Shown here: positions 56,658 through 64,000 of the stretch, piece after piece
Numbering within the stretch: the first letter of the stretch is position 1
Layout of the letters: the number at the start of each line of letters is the position of its first letter
NCBI GenBank assembly: GCA_004802725.1
Contig: SGPM01000041.1
Coordinates: 61,287 to 125,286, forward strand
Source of the DNA: Antrodiella citrinella
Lineage: Eukaryota > Basidiomycota > Agaricomycetes > Polyporales > Steccherinaceae
DNA: 64,000 nucleotides
Reading direction: 5' to 3'
Notes under the pieces: generated by a model
The model's input: the letters and a program-made list of their open reading frames with translations, nothing else
What the model was told of the DNA's origin: nothing
Databases searched by the model: none
Translations under genes and position numbers: made by a program

Positions 56658-59600
56658 TCACTCTTCGTCGTCCTCATCAACGTCATCGCCCTCATCGTCA
56701 GACACGTCCAGCCCAGCCTTTTGCATGCGTTGCTTGTCCCGACTGCGCTTCCCATTAACCTCATCCAATAGCACAAGCAGATCCTCCTGCTCCTTCTCCA
56801 CGTCTTTGCGCTTTTCAACGTCCGCGTCATAAGTGACTCGCAAATCTTTGTAAGCAGTTTGCAAAGCGGAGAATTGTGCCTGCAGGTCGTCGAGCGCTTG
56901 ATGCTGGACAAAGGTGATCAGTTGGACGATGCGGACCGCTGAAAGCATATTGAACACGTACGTCGTTCACAACAGCGGTCGCGGCTTTCAGCTGCGTGTT
57001 CAGTGCTTCGATCTCTTGTGCTTGCCTCTGGATCACCTCCCTCAAGGAGGCTACAAGCATCGCTGTCTCGGCATTTTGACCTGAGATGATACAAGACTGT
57101 CAACGGACAAGTTCATGGGCCAAAAATAAGCTGTCACTTACTGGACGACGGTGACAACGCGTTGGGATCAGCAGAAATGCCCCTCTGTATAGTATCTGTA
57201 GCAGAAATGTCAGAAGCATTCCGTAGAAAATCCAATAGAAATGTCACATACAGTAGTTTGACTTCCAGAAGTCGACGAAAGCCCAATCAAACCACAGTTC
57301 AGCCTCCTTCTCAATGTCGTTGGTAGTCAATGCGGTTGACTGGTTGGGATATGGTAACACGAGGGTATCCGGACCAATAGCCTTGAATCTATCGTCGTCG
57401 CGTAAATGTGTAATACGCCCAACAAGCAGGTCTACGCCCAGACGGTTAATGATGGGGTGTATCGTTGACCTTATAGCACGCGAACAGTTCAGCTGCACTC
57501 GTACATGTGAGGGTTTCGGAACTAGCATACCTTGTGATCTCTCCGGGCTCACGGTTGAATTCGTAGAGTATGCTAAGCAAGAACGAGCATAAACCGGGAA
57601 TGACGGGATCCGCCTCCGCCATCTGATTGATGGGTTCAACAAGCTACGTTGTCGCAGGGTGAGGATGCTTAACAACAAACGCAGTCATACAACGACTCAC
57701 CATGCCCAGTCCTCCGGCATTCAAAAGGTCTCGGACAGAACCTGGGTCCTCCCAAAGCCATTGGACGAGTAGACACAAGTATGCAACGATGAGGCGGTCC
57801 CACTCTCTTGCATCCCTGTCAGACGTGTCCGCGCGAGTCCTAGAAAGGAATGCCAGCGACAGATGCTCGCTGAGGATCTGCAGCAAACTTTGCGGGGGTT
57901 CGTCGTCTTCTTCAACAGGTTCAGGCTCTGGTGGTGGAGGCCCACCATCCGCCGGTACGAATAAACTACCAGTATCTCGTGGGTTAGCAGATGGAGGGAT
58001 GATTGATCGAGCGAGGGTCTTCGCTTTGGGGGAAGCGCGTAGCAGATGTGCAAACAGCAGGCAAGAGAAATGTGTCGATGTGACTGCAGCGATGTCTAAC
58101 GGAGAAGACGGGGGTGCAATCAAGGCATGTAGCAATGGTGTAGCGGGCGTTGATTCGTCGGACCCTGGAACAAGAACACTTATCAGCATGTGGTTAGGCT
58201 AATAGAGCGCTATGCTCGAACCTTCCGGAGGAACCATAGCCTGTACAATTGCTTCTCGGATTTCATCTTTCTGTACAAAATTCTGAAGAGCGTGTTTTAG
58301 ACGTCAGTAGTCTAGGGCGAAGGAACGAGATAAATACCTGGAATACACCAAGTGCGGCACCACGCAGTTCGAGGCCTTCTCGGGAACGTTTTTCGCCATA
58401 CATTCCGTTATATTCTCCATGCAACGCGAGCTCCACAAGGGCATCGAGAGCTGACGCAGGTTCCAGGCGATCCCACTCTTCGCCATTGGTATCAGGAACA
58501 GGTGTGTACGGCGTGACGACTAACGAAGGGAGCGGAATGATGAGGTTGGGGGGCAGTAGCCTCAGAGCCTGTCAGGAAACGAATAAGTTGGCGGCGAGCA
58601 TGAACAAGTATTAGTACGTTACCTGAGTCTTCAATAGTATTGGTGCATTGCTTGCTAGCCCAAGCTCTACCAAACATCGACTAAATGCCAAAGTTTCTTG
58701 AGGCTACGAGGAAGGTCTAGAACTATTCTACTGATTTGAATGAAGATGAAATGACTTACACTTCCACCCTTCGACCCAACTAGCATACCAATGATGCCAA
58801 TCAGTAAACTGGCGTTCGCCTGCTTTTGTGGTGGTTCCCAGAATTGGAGCGCAAAAGTTTGCGGCGCCGCTTCGTGTGGAGGAAGAGCAGGCGGAAACAG
58901 AAGGAGAGACGGAAGAAGAGGAGGAAGGGGGGTTTCACGGAAGTAACTCTGGTATATATATGAGAGAGGGTATCAGACATGGAGAAGTGTGGAAATACCT
59001 GATTCGAGCTGTTGAACCTTAACAAGCTATCAACGCAGGTGAGAGCATCATGAACGACGGGACCTCCGTCAAGACCGCCTTCTTGCTGAACAATGTTGAA
59101 TAGTTTCTCAAAAGCACCTTCGAAGGCGAGGATCTTCTGTATGTCAGGGCTTTGGTTCACCAATGATTGGACCATTGTTATTGCCTCTAGGAGCTGCGTA
59201 AGTAAGACATTTTATTTGTAGGTTTGTCAAGGCTTCATACCATTCCTAATGATCTCCCTCTTCTCCTCCAGGACAGCAGTAATAGTGGTAGCCCCGACCG
59301 GAGCTTTCAAGAAATACCCTTGAATGACTTGTCGCCGATTATGCAGAAGTGTGACCAGAAATTGGAGTGTCGACAGTCTCAAGTAGAAAGAAGGGTCTGA
59401 GAGCAGTGCAAACAGTTTGAACGCGACTTTCTCGTTTCCGAGTAAGTAATCTGTGTGCTTGTACCCGGCTTCCTTGAGATGCGCCGGTACAAGCACACCC
59501 TCCTCTCCCACATCGCACAAAGCATTCAACGTTTCCAAAACCGCCTTTCCAATATCTGCATCTACTTCAGCATCGTTCTGCAGTACATCCACCAGCCCAG

Positions 59601-59793
59601 GCAGTGCGCGTTCGCCAACCTCCGCCTTGCAGTCCCTTGATAGCCCCTTGAGAGATAGGACAGCCGCTCTGCGGTCGGCAAGAAGGGTAGAGGGAGATAG
59701 TCTGTCACTGAGTCGCGCAATAGTATCCAGTGGCGATTGTGGTGCGCCTGTAGGACCGCGGAGAGCAATATAGGTTTGTGACAAGAACTCCAT
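56658..59793 (-). CDS. USO1: Vesicle tethering factor USO1/p115
   Basis: The start MEFLSQTYIALRGPTGAPQS at 59793 is the conserved family start; an ATG 27 bp upstream adds MIRTISTQR. Exon 1 runs to about 59243 and encodes the armadillo-like head (STLLADRRAAVLSLKGLSRD, LPGLVDVLQNDAEVDADIG, FLVTLLHNRRQVIQGYFLK). The second exon begins EAITMVQSLVNQSPDIQKIL. The head continues through several exons to 57244 or so. Then come a coiled-coil region (SLREVIQRQAQEIEALNTQL, then AQFSALQTAYKDLRVTYDAD) and a strongly acidic end (DVSDDEGDDVDEDDEE). The protein tethers COPII vesicles to the Golgi and works with Rab1/Ypt1 and SNAREs. The gene is about 3.1 kb with many short introns, and the predicted coiled coil is short for the family. 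Exon borders in the middle part are uncertain. Confidence 0.85.
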
Positions 59794-60864
59794 CCGCTGC
59801 GTCGAAATTGTGCGTATCAAAGTCTACTAACTTGGCACACACAACACGGTCAGCAATCCACTCCAAGCCCATGAAATGAGTACATACCCGCGACGACGCT
59901 GTAAGAATGGCAATCAAGTTACGGACTCAGACTCGGACGACTCGGACTGCGCACCCTCATAGTGACACGTGCACAATTCGCATGACTTTCGCAGATTGCC
60001 GGGAAATTCTCGCCAAGAACGCAGACTTACATCGGCATTTGCCGAGCCACACGTTGTCAACCAACGATGGAACATGATCACTCACTTTCGCAGTTCCGAA
60101 GGAGACAGCTATGTAGTACGTATCCAATCTCAAGTATCAAAAACAGCGGTGACACAACAGTTCCATCCATCTTCCCACAGCTTTGGCTTATCGAAAAGAT
60201 GTAGCAAGTGACAAGATTTATCAAATTCCTGCCACTGGCACTTGTGTGTGCTTACAGGTCGTCAATAGGAAATGTCGTCTTCGAGAACGATGCACTATAA
60301 TCCACGTGGGGAATTGATTTTTATTGGTTCCTAACACCAGAGCACACCAGGCGAGACCAAGACTGGGTCGGGTGATCTGAACTTTTGAAGCCTAAAGATG
60401 CTTCACGGATAATTTTGTGTCTTCTAGAAGTGTAGACAGCACTGAGAAGCAAGAGGGCCGGGTGAGCCGACTGAAACATTGAGAATTCTGCTGTCGTTCC
60501 GCTCTGGAACTCAGGGTTGTGAGTCCAATATGTGGTTGTATACTGCGCTTACCTTTTGGACAGGAAGGAATTCAAACCACGCAATGAGAGCAACGCCGGG
60601 CGCAAACCATGCCCGTGCTTTTGGCCCGTTTGCTATATCGTAGAACCCATCACGACGCCTGGGTAGAAGTGTTGCGGTTCCCACGAGTGTCCACCTGGTG
60701 CTGCAAACCAACACCGGTGAGTATTCCTCCTTTACGCAAGTGCGGAACGAGCGGGGTAATTTGCTCGATGAACATTCCTACTTGGTATCAAACTAAGACT
60801 CCAGCTTGATATCACTGCGGCGTAATGTGAAAGGCTCCGACGTATGCTTCCTTAGGATCTATGG
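59794..60864. other. Divergent promoter region, USO1 and P450
   Basis: About 1.1 kb with no gene seen. The short frames overlap on both strands. Confidence 0.5.
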
Positions 60865-60872
60865 TATATAAA
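60865..60872 (+). promoter_or_regulatory. TATA box of the P450 gene
   Basis: TATATAAA, 53 bp before the ATG at 60918. Confidence 0.55.
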
Positions 60873-60917
60873 GGTTCGTCGGTTTTCATCTATGCGCTTC
60901 AGTGCCTCAGCCTCACA

Positions 60918-63193
60918 ATGCCTTTACTTATTTTCGTCTCGCTAGCAATATGCCTTTCTCTCTATGTTGTATATACAAAGTTCACGAGAAATCATTTCGC
61001 CGACATACCTGGCCCAAGACCGTATTCGTTTTGGCTCGGTATGCCACTCCTGATTCACTCGATATATGTTGCTCAACCCCGTTATCTAGGTCATGTTGGT
61101 AAGCTGTACCGCAGCCTTATCGGCGACGTCGACTTCCGATGGCAAGAGGAATTCGGTGGTGTCGCTCATATCAAGGGACCCATGGGCGTAAGCATATTTC
61201 CAGCATACTGACGTCAGTACGGGTAACTATTATTTTCCACTAGCAAGACATACTGTGGTTCTGCGACCCCAAAGCACTCCAATACATCTACCAGACGTCG
61301 GGTTACAACTTCCCGAAGACTCCAGAGCGTCGTGCCATCACAGCACTGACTACTGATCACGGGCTAGTTTCAGTGGATGGTGTGTTTGCACTATTTTATG
61401 ATTCTATGTGCGCCACCGATGCTGACTGTATGGTAATTGTAGGCGTCGATCACAAACGCCAGCGAAAGATTATGTTACCAGCATTCGGAGCGCCGGAGTC
61501 GAAGGCCCTGGTGCCTATCTTCAGCAAATGTGCTCAGTCTGTAAGTTAGACCCTGAGCGTCATTCTCGATGATTCTTACTTGTCGGCCATGTCATTCATA
61601 GATTACCACGAAGTGGAAGGATCAACTGTTCGATGTCCCTGGCCAACTCAAAGTGTACAACATACCCAATTGGTTGAGCTTCGCCACCATGGATGCCATC
61701 GGAGAAGGTCTGTCGTCTGATTTGTATTGCGAAGACACGAGCTGAAAATATCTCACCATGACCGTCACCCTGCTCGCTTTGTAGCTGCCTTCGATTACAG
61801 TTTTGGCAGCATTGAAAACCAGGATGACGAGTTTGTGAAGGCATATCAGAATATGGTGTATGTACATACCGTCATGCCCCCGTATCTTCGTGGGATGCAG
61901 ATGCTGATCACTTTTAATGAGATCAGCGTCGAAACATTCGCACATCTCTCTGACGGTAAAGTGTTCTTCATGAACATGTCCCGCTTCATTCCGCTGCCAC
62001 TCCTCGAAATATTTTATGCCTACATGCCTGGATTGGGGTTGGATCCGGTCAAGAGGAACAGAGCGATCGCGCACAAATTTGCCAGAGAAATGGTTGCCAG
62101 CAAGTCTGAAGCTGTTGACCTTGGCAGAGGGCGCCATGATGTGATGAGCATACTTGGTATGTTCACTTTTTTCCTTCTGGGTCGTGATACCCAAATCGAA
62201 TGAACCTCATACATCGTACGTTCAGTCGGCGCAAACAAAGCTGAGAGCGGCAAGGGAAAGCTGACGGACTATGAGATGATCTCACAAATGAGGTATGTAT
62301 CATTTTTGGGCTGTACGAATCGCCGACATTTACGCCAATTCAAGGACCATTCTTCTCGCGGGGCATGAAACTACTAGTACTTCTCTCAGCTGGGGACTAT
62401 GGGAGCTCGCAAGACATCCCGAAATCCAACACCGCCTTCGCAAGGAGGTTCATGATGCGGAAGCTGCACTCCAAGCGCGCGGCCGATCTCAATTCACGGT
62501 CTCCGATCTGGAGGCAATGCCATACGCTCAAGCTTGTATGAAAGAGATTCTTCGCCTTCACCCTGTGGTCCCACACACTTTCCGTGTCGCTGGAAAGGAT
62601 ATCGCTGTACCTCTGTCGAAACCAATTACAACTATCTCTGGAGATGTGATACAGAAGGTCTTCGTTCCTAAAGGTACTCGGGTTATTCTCTCTGTCGCGG
62701 CATACAATCGGTGGGTTCTTTCTGTTTTCATGCTCTCACGATGCTTACGCTTTCACGGCAGGGATAAAGCTTTGTGGGGTGAGGACGCACATGAATTCAA
62801 CCCTAACCGATGGCTGTATCAAAATGAGAAACGCGACATTTCCCTCGGGGTGTACAGCAACCTGTGAGTCTGAACCTGCTGTGATTTTGACCCCTTCCTG
62901 ACTGACGTCGGAGCAGATTGACTTTCTCCGCAGGCGTTCGTGCATGCATCGGTTGGCGTTTTGCGTACGTCGAGCAAGATTGTTTTTTTTCTGGATCGTG
63001 ACTGACGCCACAAAACAGAGTATACGAGATTCAGATCTTCCTCATTGAGCTCATCTCCCACTTTGAATTTGCGTGGACCGAGGAGACGAAGAAGGTCAGG
63101 AGAGAGCCATGCGTGATTATGTCCCCCGTTGTGGACGACATCACCAAAGGTTCCCAGCTGCCTCTCCAAGTCACATTGGTTCAACGCGATTGA
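60918..63193 (+). CDS. Cytochrome P450 monooxygenase
   Basis: Twelve exons: 60918-61038, 61090-61187, 61244-61379, 61443-61540, 61602-61707, 61785-61857, 61927-62156, 62226-62292, 62345-62710, 62762-62863, 62917-62964 and 63019-63193, giving 539 aa with all phases consistent. The anchor is MPLLIFVSLAICLSLYVVYT and the hinge is DIPGPRPYSFWLG. Key motifs: KRQRKIMLPAFGAPESKA, the I-helix TILLAGHETTSTSLSWG with AGHETT, the ExxR in MKEILRLHPVV, NPNRWL and the heme loop LTFSAGVRACIGWRFA. It is an ER-anchored monooxygenase of the same family as the genes at 34839 and 38912, with the same exon logic. It lies 13.7 kb from the terpenoid cluster across conserved genes, so it may belong to a shared pathway or be a dispersed paralog. 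The substrate is unknown. Confidence 0.9.
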
Positions 63194-63753
63194 TTGTCGC
63201 GTGGTTGATACATGGCCCATAGTATTTCTCAATATGTGACATGATCCGTCTAGAATGATATGTATTTCTCGGGATCAACTTGCACGAGTATGCCTTATGT
63301 ATGCCGAGGAAGGAGACAGCATGGGGTCGAAGGAGCGAAGTGATCAGAACTCGACATCGAGACAACCATAGACAACGTATGTATAACCAGCCGCAGCTTT
63401 GCTGCATGCCCGTCGTGACGCGTGCATGAGCTGGACACAGCGAAAACGGATGAAATTCAGTGAGTGAGTGAGTGAGTGAGTGATTTGAATTTCATGGGAA
63501 TGTGTCCTGCTTTCGCAGCACTCCCTCTTCGAGGAACTTGTGCGAGAGCTTTCTCCGTAAACTTGTATATATACGTATCTAGTCATGTAAGGGTAGAGGA
63601 AAATATCATTTGGAACACTGTAAGCTGCTTCGTCGTAAGAGTATAACATGCATGCACAATTTGTGACATTTACACACGTACAGAAAACAGTCATCGCGCA
63701 GAGAGCTAAAAGGCTAATGTGATAAGTAAGATACAAGCAAAGAAAAGAAAGAA
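63194..63753. other. Convergent intergenic region
   Basis: Between the P450 (+) and the RGG-rich protein (-). It contains the GTGA microsatellite at 63459-63483 and no gene. Confidence 0.5.
63459..63483. repeat. (GTGA)n microsatellite
   Basis: About six copies of the tetranucleotide in a row (cagtgagtgagtgagtgagt...). Confidence 0.85.
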
Positions 63754-64000
63754 TTAGTCGAAGGCGATCTTCTTGCCCTCAAAGGCCTGGATACCACCAG
63801 TGCGAGGACCACCGCGTCCGCGTCCACCACGGTCTCCGCCACGGCCCTGACAAGATGAGGTCAGAACATACACTAAAGCACATAGAGAAGTCACATACCC
63901 GTCCGCCACCACGGTCACCAAAGCCGCCACGTCCTCCACCACGTCCACCGCCAAAGCCGCCACGTCCACCGCGGTCACCACCGCGACCGCCGCCAAAGCC
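63754..64000 (-). CDS. RGG/GAR-domain RNA-binding protein, 3' end only
   Basis: The gene enters from the right edge. The visible C-terminal part is an arginine-glycine-rich domain (many RGG and GGRGG units, with FGG and DRGG variants), followed by GRGGPRTGGIQAFEGKKIAF and D at the stop (TAA, 63754-63756). A 52-bp intron at 63847-63898 (GTATGT..GTCAG) is well supported. RGG tails are found on nucleolar proteins such as Gar1, fibrillarin and nucleolin-like Gar2/Nsr1. The short end after the RGG domain fits a nucleolin-like Gar2/Nsr1 protein best, but that is only a guess. The N-terminal part, and any RNA-recognition motif, lies outside the window. Confidence 0.7.
   Translation of the reverse strand, partial: ALAAVAVVTAVDVAALAVDVVEDVAALVTVVADGYVTSLCALVYVLTSSCQGRGGDRGGRGRGGPRTGGIQAFEGKKIAFD

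Noticed and set aside
1..64000. CRISPR arrays, bacterial operons, ribosome binding sites, riboswitches
   Set aside because: The window is fungal nuclear DNA with spliced genes. No regularly spaced identical repeats of CRISPR type were seen, and the bacterial features do not apply.

Overview
This window looks like nuclear DNA of a filamentous basidiomycete, most likely an Agaricomycete. Nearly all genes are split by introns of about 45-70 bp with GT..AG ends, and most introns are recognisable only by restoring conserved protein motifs across them. The gene content also fits: cytochrome P450s, a trichodiene-synthase-type terpene cyclase, fast-evolving F-box/LRR genes and a kinase-like pseudogene. 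There are no operons and no rRNA or confirmed tRNA genes. Scattered N bases occur near 2 kb, 15.9 kb and 34.6-38.1 kb, and there is an N gap at about 38.2-38.4 kb. Gene models there are less secure. Where I give exact exon limits, the spliced length is a multiple of three and the family motifs stay in frame.

Layout. 0-2.7 kb: a four-helix membrane protein (-) and a Kre9/Knh1-type secreted GPI protein (+), divergent. 3.1-9.0 kb: a tandem segmental duplication. Each unit holds an F-box gene (+) and the 3' end of a convergent transporter gene (-). The left unit is decayed and the right unit is intact and joined to the full transporter gene (to 12.4 kb). 12.4-16.2 kb: gene-poor, with a kinase pseudogene whose catalytic core is deleted. 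16.2-19.4 kb: a secreted phytase-like esterase (+) and an Asn/Ser/Gly/Tyr-rich repeat protein (-) with a one-base frameshift in a repeat copy. 19.4-25.3 kb: mostly empty, with one small lysine/proline-rich gene. 25.3-32.3 kb: an orphan gene, UBA2 (SUMO E1 subunit) and a Ser-rich orphan.

32.7-47.2 kb is the most interesting part, a probable terpenoid gene cluster: SAM methyltransferase (-), P450 (+, poor sequence), P450 (-), TRI5-type terpene cyclase (+) and a PTR2-type proton-coupled transporter (+). The methyltransferase/P450 pair and the P450/cyclase pair are divergent and could share promoters. A plausible reading is that the cyclase makes a sesquiterpene skeleton, the P450s oxidise it, the methyltransferase methylates it and the transporter moves a substrate or product. 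The product is unknown.

47.9-52.0 kb: a second F-box pair, one intact and one broken. 52.3-59.8 kb: conserved cell-biology genes, namely ATG13 (-), a JmjC/cupin oxygenase (+) and USO1/p115 (-). 60.9-63.2 kb: a third, fully intact P450 of the same family as the two in the cluster. 63.75 kb to the end: the 3' end of an RGG-rich, probably nucleolar RNA-binding protein (-).
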